From assembly GCA_016717005.1 (NCBI GenBank), contig JADJUF010000011.1, forward strand, positions 50,647 through 114,646: a stretch of DNA of 64,000 nucleotides, read 5' to 3'. The position numbers were made by a program, and so were the translations under genes. Positions within the stretch are counted from its first letter, which is position 1. Every line of letters begins with the position of its first letter. Positions 9,158 through 18,097 of this stretch are shown piece after piece. This DNA comes from Myxococcales bacterium. Lineage in GTDB: Bacteria; Myxococcota_A; Polyangia; Haliangiales; Haliangiaceae. The notes under the pieces are model-generated. The model made no database searches. It saw only the letters and a program-made list of their open reading frames with translations, and was not told the origin of the DNA.

Positions 9158-10329
9158 TTAGGCGCCGGCAGCGCGGGCTCGGGCGACGAGCTCGGCTTCG
9201 AGCACCTGGTCGCCCGGGATCATCGGGATCGGCTCACGCCACCGGTCGCGGCTTCGAAAGAAGTCCCTGACCTCGGCTGGAGGGGCGACGTACCTCAACC
9301 GCCGGTACGCGGCGCCGTCGCTCGGCGCGGCGAACGTGCGCACCAGCACCTCCGCCTCCTCGGACGGGCAGATGCACACGTCGGCGACGCGCCGCAGGAG
9401 CCTCCGTGGCGCGAGGCGGTCGCGGAAGAGCACGAGCTGGTCGGTCGGTGGCAAGGCGACTGGTATCGCGTCGGTCCAGACAGCGGCTGTCTGAACCCGG
9501 CCATCCAGCGCGAGATAGCTGATCGCGGGCACGAAGACGTCCTCCCCGAGCCGCGCCTGGAGGTCCTTGCGCTCGAGGTTCCACCGCCAGACGCGCTCGA
9601 TCGTCGCGGCGGGGAGTGTGTAGACAAGCTCCGGCGCATCTCGCCCTGTCGCGGAGATGCGCAGCGCGAGGTCGTTTCCCTCGCGCCAGCCACGCAGGAA
9701 CCCTGCTCGCGAGTATGGCCCGCTTCCCATGCCCGAGATCTGCGGGTCTTCGACCTCGAATGAGAAGCGGGGGGAGGGGGGGGGGGGCGGGGGCAGGGGC
9801 CGGGGGGGGCCGCGGGGCGCCCGGGCCGGGGGGCGGGGGGGGGGGGCGGGGGGGGGGGGGAGGGCGGGGGGTGGGGGGGGGGGGGCGGGGGGGGGGGGGC
9901 AGGGGGGGGGGGGGGGCCGGGGGGGGGGAGGGGGCCGGCGGGGGGGGGCGGGGGCCGGGGGGCCCGGGGGCCAAGAGGAGGAAGACAGGAGGGGAACCAC
10001 CCGCCGGCGCGGCCGGGGGGGGGCGCCCGGGGGGGGGGGGCCGGGGGGGGGGGGGGGTGCTCGACGAGCGCGTCGAGCTCGGTGGCCGCCTCGACGGCGA
10101 AGCAGCCGGGGCGAAGATAGTTGACGTTGAACGCCAAGCCCGAATGCTCGACCCAGTCCGGGTGCGATGGCAGGTCGAAGACGAAGTAGACGCCCGTGTC
10201 CTCGTTGCGGTAGATCGCCTGCGCTTCCTCGATCGAGTAGTGGGGGCGGCGCTCGAACCACGCGGTGAGCTCACTCGTTGACGGCAGCGGACACGCGGCG
10301 CGTGGACGGAAATAGAGGTCGTAGCTCAT
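9158..10329 (-). CDS. Hypothetical protein split by poly-G tract
   Basis: N-terminal part from the ATG at 10329 (MSYDLYFRPRAACPLPSTSE, YSIEEAQAIYRNEDTGVYF, SHPDWVEHSGLAFNVNYLRP) and C-terminal part ending at 9158 (RFSFEVEDPQISGMGSGPYS, LERKDLQARLGEDVFVPAIS, APPAEVRDFFRSRDRWRE) are both clearly coding. The gene resembles a family of about 300-residue myxobacterial cytoplasmic proteins of unknown function that begin MSYDLxF. The two parts are separated by about 290 bases of nearly pure G, which cannot encode the missing middle and is most likely a sequencing or assembly artefact. No signal peptide is seen. Confidence 0.6.
9766..10058. repeat. Poly-G tract, probable artefact
   Basis: Near-continuous G with occasional C, broken only by a short normal stretch around 9970-10015. 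It interrupts a recognisable gene on the minus strand. Confidence 0.8.
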
Positions 10330-10499
10330 CTGATCTCGACCGAGCATATTGCCGATCGATCTCCCGAGCCAGTCAGCCGGAGGCGACGCGCCTCTCCGCA
10401 TCGGGACGGAGCGGCGCGCCTGGCGGGCCGCCGGAAGCGCCCGTCCGAGGGGCAGTCGAGGCCGTGCGCCGGGGGCCGTGCGCCGGGGGCGGATCTGGT

Positions 10500-10535
10500 C
10501 GCGACCCGAAACGTTGTCAAAATTGACACCGTCCC
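10500..10535. repeat. GTCAA-TTGAC dispersed element, copy 3
   Basis: GTTGTCAAAATTGACACC at 10513-10530 contains the perfect palindrome TGTCAAAATTGACA minus one position. On the minus strand it aligns with the 5263 copy through GTCAA, TTTGACAAC, TCGGG and CGnGA. It lies between two minus-strand genes and could be an operator or a mobile repeat. Confidence 0.6.
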
Positions 10536-10538
10536 TTC

Positions 10539-11477
10539 TTAGCGCGGCGGCGGACACACGCGCGCGAGCGCGGTCGCGTCGTCGGCCGACGTCTCCGGTC
10601 CGTAGGCCGGGCCGCCGTACATGATCGCGTCGGCCGCCGCGACGTGGTTCATCCCGAGGCTGTGCCCGAGCTCGTGCGCGAGGACCGCGGGCAGGCGCGC
10701 CCAGCCACGGAACATGTAGATCTCGATGCGGAGCTTCGTCACCCGCGTGCCGCTGGCCTCGCGGCGCGTCCTGCCGGCGAGCAGGTGGGGGTAGTCGGCG
10801 GGGTCGGCCTGGCGGCCGCGCGAGTTGATGAAGAACGCCAGCGCCTCGAGCCGCGGCAGCATCCCGTCGACCCGGGCCTGCTCGGCGCGCAGGCGCTGCT
10901 TCTCGGCATCGAGCTCGCGCTTGACGTCGGGCGGCGCGCCCCCTTGCTGGTTCCAGGTTGCCACGCTCGCCTCGTACGCACGGCGGCGCTCCTCGTAGGC
11001 GAAGAGCGCGCGGTCGCGCTCCGCGCGGAGCTCGGTGTGACGGCGACGAACCTCGACGATCGGGTCGCGGCCTTCGATCCGCTCGACCATCATCTCTTGC
11101 CGTTCGTCGAAGACGAAGTCGATCTTGAACGCCGAGCGGGGGCTGTAGCGGAACAGCGGCCGGCCGGCGAGGCGCGCCCACGACGCCGCCGCGGTGGCGA
11201 TCGCCCTGAGCGCCTGCTTCCGGCCCAGGCCGAACCGTGGATCCAGCGCGCCCAGCGCGTACTCGATCGGCGCGTCGCACCCGACGATCGCCAGCGCCTT
11301 CCCGCCAGCCCCGTAGCCGAAGGTGTCCGGGCGCAGCTGGGCCTCGTCGACGATCGGCTCGGGCAGGTCCCGCTCGCGGGGCGCGCCGGCCAGGATGCTG
11401 GCACCGGCGCGTGCGCCGCACCCCGGCAGCGCCGCGATGAGGCCCACGCACGAGACCAGGAGCGCCGAGGTTCGCAC
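10539..11477 (-). CDS. Matrixin-like zinc metalloprotease
   Basis: 312-residue exported protease-like protein. The C-terminal region has LAHELGHSLGMNHV, the extended metzincin zinc site HExGHxxGxxH, followed by ADAIMYGGPAYG with the Met-turn (IMY). These features place it with matrixins (M10A-like). The middle contains a long charged alpha-helical, probably coiled-coil, insert (RRRHTELRAERDRALFAYEE, KRELDAEKQRLRAEQARVDG) within the protease domain. The GTG at 11477 starts a signal peptide (VRTSALLVSCVGLIAALPGC), giving a lipoprotein. Sequence upstream in frame is repeat DNA, so longer starts are rejected. Confidence 0.8.
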   Translation of the reverse strand: MRTSALLVSCVGLIAALPGCGARAGASILAGAPRERDLPEPIVDEAQLRPDTFGYGAGGKALAIVGCDAPIEYALGALDPRFGLGRKQALRAIATAAASWARLAGRPLFRYSPRSAFKIDFVFDERQEMMVERIEGRDPIVEVRRRHTELRAERDRALFAYEERRRAYEASVATWNQQGGAPPDVKRELDAEKQRLRAEQARVDGMLPRLEALAFFINSRGRQADPADYPHLLAGRTRREASGTRVTKLRIEIYMFRGWARLPAVLAHELGHSLGMNHVAAADAIMYGGPAYGPETSADDATALARVCPPPR

Positions 11478-11521
11478 GGTGACGAGCGTACCCGCGCGGG
11501 GCCGGAGACGCGTGCTCGTGC

Positions 11522-11680
11522 CGGGTGGCAGCGACGGCGGCCCGAACGCCGGGTCGCAGCCCGAACGCCGGGTTGCGGCCCGGGTGGCAGCGACGGCAGC
11601 CCGAACGCCGGGTCGCAGCCCGAACGCCGGGTTGCAGCCGATCGGAACCGAACGCCGGGTTGCCGCCGATCGGAACGGAG
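11522..11680. repeat. Tandem 59-bp repeat of REP-like units
   Basis: A 59-bp segment (11522-11580) is repeated almost exactly at 11581-11639. Each contains GGGTGGCAGCGACGGC and two CGAACGCCGGGT units, followed by two further truncated units with GCCGATCGGAAC. Lies upstream of the matrixin-like gene. Confidence 0.85.
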
Positions 11681-11977
11681 GTGCACCGCAGCCGGCGACG
11701 TCGCCCGGCGGACACGACCACGGCCCGTCCGCCGGCCCTGGGGCCGTTGCCAGCCGCCCGGCGCCGCGGTTGCGGCGCGCGCTCCTCGACACCCGCCGGC
11801 CACTGCCTGGCCGCCGGCCGCCGCCCGTCGCCGCGGGGCCCACCCCAGGGCATCGTCGACGATGTCCGCCGATCGCCCCCGCCGTGGACGGCGGCGAGGT
11901 GGAGGGTGCGCGGCGATGCCAACGAGGGTTAGCCGGGCGGCGGTGCGCTGTCGACGGCGCTGCCCGAAGCTCCGGGG

Positions 11978-13174
11978 ATGAAGTTCTCTGGCTTGTGCCT
12001 CGTGTTGATCTCCGGGCTGACCGCGGCGCCGGCCCTGGCCGGCCCCACCCAGCAGGCCCCGATCGTCGGCGGCACCTCGACCTCGGTGGGCCAGTACCCG
12101 ACGACCGTCGCCATCGAGCTCGGCGGCGGCCTGTGCACCGGGACGCTGCTCACCAAGGACTGGATCCTCACCGCCGCCCACTGCGTCGACCCGGCGGTGC
12201 TGGGCGTGTCGCAGGCGCAGATCACCGCGAGCACCCGGGTCCACTTCGACACCGTCAACCTCCGGACCACGCCCGGCATCGTCGTGACCGCGAGCGAGAC
12301 CATCAAGCACCCGCAGTTCAACGTGAACAACCTCGGCATGCGCGACATCGGCCTGATCCGCTTGTCGACGCCGGTGACCGACCGCGTCCCGGTGCCGATC
12401 AACCTGGTCGCCGGCCGCGCGCCGGTCGGCATCGGGGTGACCATGGTCGGCTACGGCGTGACCAGCCGGCAGGCGACGCAGTCGGCCGGCGTCGAGCGGG
12501 TCGTCGAGCAGACCTCGGTGAGCTGCGCCTTCGGCGGCCAATCTGACACCGACCTGCTGTGCTTCAACCAGACCAACGGCAAGGGCAAGTGCGAGGGCGA
12601 CTCGGGCGGCCCGTCGTTCGCGACCATCGCCGGTCAGCAGGTCCAGATCGGCGTGACCTCGTTCGGCGACCAGAACTGCGCCCAGTTTGGCGCCGACACC
12701 CGCACCGACGCCGAGACGGCCTTCCTGCTCGAGCACGTGCCGGAGCTCCAGTGCGGCGCCGACGGCGTGTGCGCCGCGAGCTGTGGCCAGGGCGCGCTGC
12801 CGGCCGATCCGGACTGCGGCTGCGATGCCGACCACCCGTGCGGCGAGGGCCACACGTGCTTCGTGGACGTCTGCATCGTCGACCCGTTCGCCGCCGGCGG
12901 TGTCGGCAGCGCCTGCACCTCCGCCGACGAGTGTGAGTCCGGCACCTGCGCGACGACGTCGTCGGAGCAGCTGTGCACGTTCGCGTGCAGCCCGGGCGCG
13001 GCCGATGCGTGCCCCGACGGGTTCACGTGTCGCGACGTCGCCGGCGGTGACGGCGTGTGCTGGCCCGCCGACGACGGCGGCTGCTGCAGCACCGGTGGCC
13101 GCGGGCCCGGGGCCTCGCTGATCGGCGTGGCCCTGGTCGCGCTGGGCCTGGGCCGCCGCCGTCGCCGCCGCTGA
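11978..13174 (+). CDS. Trypsin-like serine protease with MYXO-CTERM-like tail
   Basis: 398-residue secreted S1-family protease. Signal peptide MKFSGLCLVLISGLTAAPALA; mature start IVGGTSTSVGQYP is the classic trypsin activation site. The catalytic triad is present: His at about 68 (LTAAHC), Asp at about 123 (MRDIGLIRL) and Ser at about 209 (CEGDSGGPS). After the protease domain comes a Cys-rich region (about 255-365, with repeated C-x-C pairs such as DPDCGCDADHPCGEGHTC). The C-terminus is CC-STGGRGPG, a hydrophobic helix (ASLIGVALVALGLG) and RRRRRR, the MYXO-CTERM sorting signature. It is probably processed and anchored at the cell surface. Confidence 0.92.
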   Translation: MKFSGLCLVLISGLTAAPALAGPTQQAPIVGGTSTSVGQYPTTVAIELGGGLCTGTLLTKDWILTAAHCVDPAVLGVSQAQITASTRVHFDTVNLRTTPGIVVTASETIKHPQFNVNNLGMRDIGLIRLSTPVTDRVPVPINLVAGRAPVGIGVTMVGYGVTSRQATQSAGVERVVEQTSVSCAFGGQSDTDLLCFNQTNGKGKCEGDSGGPSFATIAGQQVQIGVTSFGDQNCAQFGADTRTDAETAFLLEHVPELQCGADGVCAASCGQGALPADPDCGCDADHPCGEGHTCFVDVCIVDPFAAGGVGSACTSADECESGTCATTSSEQLCTFACSPGAADACPDGFTCRDVAGGDGVCWPADDGGCCSTGGRGPGASLIGVALVALGLGRRRRRR

Positions 13175-13326
13175 GGACGGCACGCCCGGCGCGTCCGCGG
13201 GGTGGCGCGTCCGCGGGGTGGCAGCGGATCGGATAAGGGAGCACGCACCGGCCACCGCGCCCGCGATCGCGTCGCTCACGCCCGACCGGGGCGACGTCTC
13301 GGACGCGCAGCGTGCCGACGCCGACA
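13175..13326. other. Short convergent gap
   Basis: Contains GGGGTGGCGCG followed by GCGGGGTGGCAGCGGATCGG, a diverged REP-like pair. No gene. Confidence 0.5.
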
Positions 13327-14703
13327 TCACTCCACGCGGATCGTGACGGCCGGCAGCGACGTCATGGGCACCTCGGCGATCACGTCGTACGGGAAGCCCG
13401 TCTTCGCGTAGTCCACCTCCCGACATTGGCCGCCGATCATCTGATAGATCGAATCGACATGCTGCTGGACCTCGACGAGACGTCGCAGCGGCGGAGGGTG
13501 GCGGGCGTCGCAGACGACGTCGTCGACGAACGCGACCCGGCGAGCGCCGTAGGTGCGGCTCATGATCAGGGGCCCTGCCAGGACTGTGCACGCCGCATCG
13601 CCGAACGGCTCGAGCGACGTGCCCAAGGGTACGTTGGTCGGTACGCAGCGCCACGGCGCCGTGTCGGGCGCGCCGGCCTCGGCGGTCGGTCGGCACGCGG
13701 TCCCCGTCGCCCGTTCGAACAGCCCCGCCGGCATCAGCGCGTCGCCGTGGACGTCGCTGGTGAATCGGGCCTGCACCGCGCCAGCGCCGCGCTCGAACAC
13801 CGACAGCGGCGGAAACGCGTTCGCGTCGGCCCGGGCGCCCGGCCGCCGCGTGCTGTAGACGCCGAGATAGGCGCACGTCTCTCCGTCTCGCCAGTAGACG
13901 ACGTCGAAGTGGTGCTCGCCGGGTAGGTACACGTGACCGTCCGCCGCGACCAGGACCTCGGGCTCCCGACAGCCGGCGATCGGAGGTGCGGGGACGGTAC
14001 AGTCCGAGTCGCCGAAGAGGTCATCCCTGACCACGGCCGCGACCACGCATCGCCAGCCGCCCCCATCGAGGAAGTCGACCGGCTTGCACGTATCATCACC
14101 GCGGTTGGCGAGCTCGAGCACCTGCTGCGCGCCGTCTTCGGCGACCGCGACGCGGGCGGTGATGCCGCCGGGGCGCTCGACCTCGATCACGTCGGCGGCC
14201 ACGAACTCCTCATTGCTGTGCCAGGGTCCGATCTCGAAGGTCGGCCATTCGTCAGGGTACGCCTCACAGGCGAACCCGGTGTCGACGTAGATGGGCGTCA
14301 CGCCGCGCGACGCCCCGACCTGTGCGACGGAAGACGCGACGTGGTGGCACCCGTCGGTGGGCGGCTGCTCGACCATGAACGCTGGCGCGGGACAGCTGAC
14401 GTCTCGGGCGGATACGACGACAAACTGAGAGCAGCTGTCGTCGCCCCACCCGAGATCGCCGGCGTCGGTCGGCAGGCACCGCATCGTGCGGTCGGTCATC
14501 TGCTCGAAGGCGCAGTCGACGCCGAGCGCCGTGTCGTACCAGCCGAAGAACTGCACCGCACCACCGCCGGCGTCGGCGACCTTGGCCCGCAGGCGGGTCC
14601 CGTTGTGCCATGCCGCGGGCACCCACGGCGGCCCCTGGTTGTCGCCACAACCGGCGAGTCCACCCAGCACGATGAATCCAAGGACGGACACCCTACGCCA
14701 CAT
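13327..14703 (-). CDS. Lipoprotein with repeated Cys modules
   Basis: 458 residues, lipoprotein signal MWRRVSVLGFIVLGGLAGC. The mature protein is built from at least three copies of a module of about 110-130 residues in which a strand pair is followed by a Cys, an RC(V/L)P-type Cys, and a final (D)xxC: DCAFEQ...MRCLPTDAG...DDSC; DTCKPVDF...WRCVVAAV...SDCTVPAP; TACRPTAE...WRCVPTNV...AACTVLAG. The pattern suggests intramolecular disulfides in the periplasm or outside the cell. I do not know the function; families of this kind are common and myxobacteria-specific. The start ATG at 14703 begins the signal. Confidence 0.75.
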   Translation of the reverse strand: MWRRVSVLGFIVLGGLAGCGDNQGPPWVPAAWHNGTRLRAKVADAGGGAVQFFGWYDTALGVDCAFEQMTDRTMRCLPTDAGDLGWGDDSCSQFVVVSARDVSCPAPAFMVEQPPTDGCHHVASSVAQVGASRGVTPIYVDTGFACEAYPDEWPTFEIGPWHSNEEFVAADVIEVERPGGITARVAVAEDGAQQVLELANRGDDTCKPVDFLDGGGWRCVVAAVVRDDLFGDSDCTVPAPPIAGCREPEVLVAADGHVYLPGEHHFDVVYWRDGETCAYLGVYSTRRPGARADANAFPPLSVFERGAGAVQARFTSDVHGDALMPAGLFERATGTACRPTAEAGAPDTAPWRCVPTNVPLGTSLEPFGDAACTVLAGPLIMSRTYGARRVAFVDDVVCDARHPPPLRRLVEVQQHVDSIYQMIGGQCREVDYAKTGFPYDVIAEVPMTSLPAVTIRVE

Positions 14704-15105
14704 ACGTCAGACTCCTATCGCGCCATCGACGCGGCTGCAAGATCGACGCACGACGCACCGTCCCGTTGCCCCGTGGCCGCCCCGATTCCGGGTGGCAGTC
14801 GGTCGGATCGGCGGGAAGGGGCGACGTCGCCGGGCGGGCACGGAAGGCATCGTGGAACTTCATCGTGGTCGGCGTGCGTATCGGCCGGCCGGACGGATGG
14901 TTGCGTCCGGAGCACTAGATCGAACTAGATCCCCGACCAGGCGAGCCCAGAGCCCCGATGGCCGAGTGGCCGTCCGCCGGGTGGCCGTCCGCCGGGTGGC
15001 CCCGTACGCCGGGTGGCAGCCGATCGGCGGAAGGATTTCCACAGGCGTCCGTCGACGCGTCGACAGCTCCATCGACACGTCGACGCGTGCGTGTGATGAT
15101 GAGCC
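14704..15105. repeat. Intergenic cluster of REP-like units
   Basis: GGGTGGCAGTCGGTCGG at about 14790, then three close CCGCCGGGTGGCC units and a full GCCGGGTGGCAGCCGATCGG at 14970-15025. No gene is supported in the gap. Confidence 0.75.
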
Positions 15106-15678
15106 ATGGGGAACGCTGGGTCGCGCTGGGTAGCACACATCTCTGCCATGGTCGCCCTGGCCACGATGCTCGGTGGCTGCCGGCCGAACCTCTCCACCGA
15201 GCGAGGCCGGTACGGCTTCCTCGAGAGCCACATCTACGACGCGCTCGCCACGAAGCTCGGCTGTACGACAGCGCGCGTGTCCTTCGTCATGACCGAGCAA
15301 CGAAATGGAGCCCGGTACGACAACTACCGTGCCGAAGGATGTGGGCAGACGAGCGACCTGGTAACGCACGTCAGTCAGGAGGGGGGGCTGGTCATCTGGG
15401 CGATCTCGGTGCCGCCTTCGAAGGACGCGTTCGTCTCTGCCGCTGAACAGCAGATGCAGGTCGTGGCGAGGTTCGAACTTGCCTGCGAAGCGGTCGACGT
15501 CGTCTCGCTGAACGGTGTCATCGATGCGATGCGAACGAGCTACCGCGCCACGCTTGGTGCGCGGGGGTGCCAGCGCCAGGCGTCGTACGACGTGCTCTGC
15601 GGCGACAACGGCTTCGTCGACGGCGCCCGCGACATTGTCTGCACTCGAGTCGCTGGGCCGGGGAGCTCGACGCCATGA
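15106..15678 (+). CDS. Lipoprotein of unknown function
   Basis: 190 residues. Lipoprotein signal ending LATMLGGC at about residue 25. The mature part has an unusual pattern of Gly-Cys pairs (KLGCTTARVSFVM, YRAEGCGQTSDLV, LGARGCQRQASYDVLC), a repeat of about 100 residues in which each half carries a GC motif preceded by a variable helix. The short start (MGNAGSRW) is supported by the position of the signal. Function unknown. Confidence 0.7.
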   Translation: MGNAGSRWVAHISAMVALATMLGGCRPNLSTERGRYGFLESHIYDALATKLGCTTARVSFVMTEQRNGARYDNYRAEGCGQTSDLVTHVSQEGGLVIWAISVPPSKDAFVSAAEQQMQVVARFELACEAVDVVSLNGVIDAMRTSYRATLGARGCQRQASYDVLCGDNGFVDGARDIVCTRVAGPGSSTP

Positions 15679-15705
15679 CACACCGTCTGCGGCCTCGCGG
15701 GCGGC

Positions 15706-15980
15706 GTGATCTCGCACCTCGGCATGGGAGCCACGGTGCGCTGTGACCACGCGGTGGGTGCGGTGCGTGCGCCCGTCACCATCCTGCTCGTGGTCGCCGC
15801 GGTCGCCTGCGCGGCACACGCAACGCAGGGAGCCTGCGCAGCGCCGCGTGCGGAGCGACGGCCAGCGAGACCACGGGCACGCTCGAGGTCCACGCCATGC
15901 GTCGCGGCGGCAAGCCCGCGGTCGGGGCGTCGGTAGTGATGCTCGGTGGTGGCTCCGACCGATTCCAGCGCCGCATCTGA
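15706..15980 (+). pseudogene. Fragment of a secreted carboxypeptidase-regulatory-like protein
   Basis: A signal-peptide-like segment (APVTILLVVAAVACAAHATQ) in one frame is followed, after a shift near 15840, by TGTLEVHAMRRGGKPAVGAS then VVMLGG in another frame, ending at 15980. The second part resembles the beginning of a carboxypeptidase-regulatory-like (transthyretin-type) beta domain. Only the first 70 or so residues remain, so this is a truncated remnant. Confidence 0.4.
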
Positions 15981-16201
15981 ACGTTCATCGGCGTGGATCG
16001 ATGACCAGCTCGGCACGCGGGCGGGCCTGCCCGCGGATCCGCGCCCTCCGATCGACAGCGACCACCAGCCCGGGGCGTACCGTCCGCCAGCTAGCCGCCG
16101 ATCGGATGACGGGGCCGACCTGTCCGCCGCGGTGGCAGCCGATCGAATGAAGGGCGCTGGGAGAGAAGCCGTCGCCGAGCTGACGCCGGCCCTCGACCCG
16201 G
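15981..16201. other. Gap with REP-like units
   Basis: No gene. Contains CAGCTAGCCGCCGATCGGATG and GCGGTGGCAGCCGATCGAATG, diverged REP-like copies. Confidence 0.5.
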
Positions 16202-16987
16202 TCATCCGCTCCGCGCGGGGCGGCGGTTGCCGGGCGGAACCGCGGCGCTGGTCGCGCGTCCCGGCCGGGTCGCCGCGGTCGGCTTCCAGCCGGCGCGGTT
16301 GCTGAAGGACTCCTTCGACAGGGGCGGCGCGTGGTCGTACTCGTCCCCGGTCTTCTTCGCGTAGGCGTCGGCGGCGACGTACAGGAGCGACTCGAACTCC
16401 AGCCCCTGCGGCGCGGTGTGCGGATCGGCGAGCACCCGGTCGTAGAACGCGCGTCCGTTGGCGACGATGACGCACCGGGTGTACAGGAAGTCGTCGGCCG
16501 AGATGTAGGCGTCGCCGTCGTCGGGATCGAGCTCGCCGCGGTAGACCCCGCGCGCGACGGCGCGCGTGTCGAGCGCGAACAGCTTGGCCGCGAGCAGATC
16601 GTCGAAGGCGTAGATGTCGTCGACGGTCATCGCCGCCAGCGCCCGCACCGCGTGGCGCAGCACCGCGTCGTCATCCCCGGTGCGCTTCCAGTCGAACGTC
16701 GCGATCAGCGCCCAGAACACCGCCTCGGTCATCGGGCCGGTCGGTGGCGGCGCTGCTGGTGGTGGTCGGCGGCGAGCGCCGGCCTTGACCGTGGTGTAGC
16801 CCTTGGCGAGCTTCGCGCGCACCAGCGCGGCGGCCGCCGCCCGCGCCGCCGCCGGGGTCGCGAACACCTTGGTCTGCCGCTTCCCGACGGTGTCGATGCG
16901 CCCCCACCAGACGCGCAGCTCGCGGCCGACGACCGCGCATTCCCAGAACTTGCGCGACGTCCCGGCCGTGCACTCGAGGCGCTCCAC
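16202..16987 (-). CDS. WGR and DUF4240 domain protein
   Basis: 261 residues. The N-terminal 75 residues are a WGR domain (GTSRKFWECAVVGRELRVWW then GRIDTVGK), known from PARPs and bacterial MolR-like proteins as a nucleic-acid/protein binding module. From about residue 95 there is a DUF4240 domain (EAVFWALIATFDWKR, SADDFLYTRCVIVANGRAFY, DRVLADPHTA). This pairing is common in actinobacteria and myxobacteria and has no established activity. The start is taken as GTG at 16987 because WGR domains usually begin with this strand; GTG at 17017 or TTG at 17023 would add about 12 residues. The last 25 residues are low-complexity and may be a random extension. Confidence 0.75.
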   Translation of the reverse strand: MERLECTAGTSRKFWECAVVGRELRVWWGRIDTVGKRQTKVFATPAAARAAAAALVRAKLAKGYTTVKAGARRRPPPAAPPPTGPMTEAVFWALIATFDWKRTGDDDAVLRHAVRALAAMTVDDIYAFDDLLAAKLFALDTRAVARGVYRGELDPDDGDAYISADDFLYTRCVIVANGRAFYDRVLADPHTAPQGLEFESLLYVAADAYAKKTGDEYDHAPPLSKESFSNRAGWKPTAATRPGRATSAAVPPGNRRPARSG

Positions 16988-17023
16988 GCCGAGCAGTGTC
17001 GCCGCGGCGCGCGTCACTCGCAA

Positions 17024-17277
17024 GCGGTCCGGACGCAGGTGACGGCCTCGGTCGAGTTCATTGGCTCCGACGACCAGCGCAGCGGCGACCGGCGCCGGGG
17101 CGGTGACGCTCCAGCGATCTCCTGACCCCGGGGCGCGGCCGATCGGAAACCGGGCCCCGATCGGCCTGCGTTCCCATCGTCGGGTGGGCCCATCGTCGGA
17201 AAGCTCCCTCGTTCCGATCGGCTGCCACGCGGAGGGTGGGCGAGCCGGCGCTCGGCCGCCGCGCGGCCGGCTGGTCT
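17024..17277. other. Divergent gap with REP-like unit
   Basis: No gene. TCGTTCCGATCGGCTGCCAC at about 17210 is a reverse-orientation REP-like copy. Confidence 0.5.
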
Positions 17278-17790
17278 ATGCTTCGACGCATGATCAGCGC
17301 ACGTGTCACCAAGCTGAAGAAGCGACTCGACCGCCTGGCGGCGAAGGCGGAGGGATGTCCCGCGGCCTCGGACCCACGCGCGCGAAAGGTGTTCGACGCG
17401 GCGCTGGCGAACTTCGTCAGTGGTGGCGATGCCCTCCTCGACAAGGCCACGAAGTACCTCTGGAAGTACTACCGCGCAACGATCGCCGCGTTCGACGACG
17501 CCGAGCTCGACGACTACGAGATCCCGCGCCTGGCGCGCGACACCGATATCTGGAAACACGTCGCGATCTCCCGGCCGCCGTCCTTCGAGCTCGGCCGACG
17601 GTCGAAGTACGAGCCAGGCATCTCGTACTTCTCGTTCGAAGGAGAGGTGAGCTGGGAACCCGAGCACGGGCTCCAGCTGGTGTTCGAACACGGTCGCCGT
17701 GTCTGCAAGGTTGGCCCCTATGACGGCCACCACACCCAAGCCCACGCCTATGACGATCTGTCGCTGTTGCGGGTGGTGTTCAAGGACTGA
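17278..17790 (+). CDS. DUF6985-like cytoplasmic protein
   Basis: 170 residues. The N-terminus is a helical basic segment (ARVTKLKKRLDRLAAKAEGC); the C-terminal half has alternating strands ending SYFSFEGEVSWEPEHGLQLV then HGRRVCKVGPYDGHHT. The EVSWEPEHGLQLVF signature and the FEHGRRVCKVG turn resemble DUF6985, a domain found in bacterial proteins of unknown function, often near toxin loci. ATG at 17278 and ATG at 17290 are both possible. No partner gene is adjacent. Confidence 0.65.
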   Translation: MLRRMISARVTKLKKRLDRLAAKAEGCPAASDPRARKVFDAALANFVSGGDALLDKATKYLWKYYRATIAAFDDAELDDYEIPRLARDTDIWKHVAISRPPSFELGRRSKYEPGISYFSFEGEVSWEPEHGLQLVFEHGRRVCKVGPYDGHHTQAHAYDDLSLLRVVFKD

Positions 17791-18097
17791 GTGATCGTTG
17801 TTGACGGCATCCAGACCCCCGTCGCGCTCGCGCTCCGACGGCTGAGGTCGAACGGCGGAACCGTTGGCGCAGCGTGTCGCCGACAGCGGGTTGCCATGCG
17901 TGTCGGTGGCGCGATTGCCCGCCCGCCTGCGACAAGACCGCGTTCATGTGGCCTATGTTCGGCCTGCTTCAGGAACGCCTTCTCCTTCTTGGCCCGAGGC
18001 ATACCCAGTGCGGCAAAGGGGGGGGGCCCGTCCTGCAGTTGACGCCGGCGCGCCGGCGAGCCGTCAGGCGCCACTGCCACAGCCGAACAGCAGCGCG
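17791..18097. other. Gap without a supported gene
   Basis: About 300 bases. Open frames are present on both strands but none has a start context or recognisable domain. The tract AAAGGGGGGGGGCC at about 18015 is a homopolymer. Confidence 0.4.

Noticed and set aside
9616..10281. Gly-rich protein encoded by the poly-G block
   Set aside because: Created by the homopolymer itself; likely artefact.
14925..14960. Match of GACCAGGCGAGCCCAGA to the thioredoxin tail at 21029
   Set aside because: Only about 18 bases and no further similarity; likely chance or a tiny fragment.
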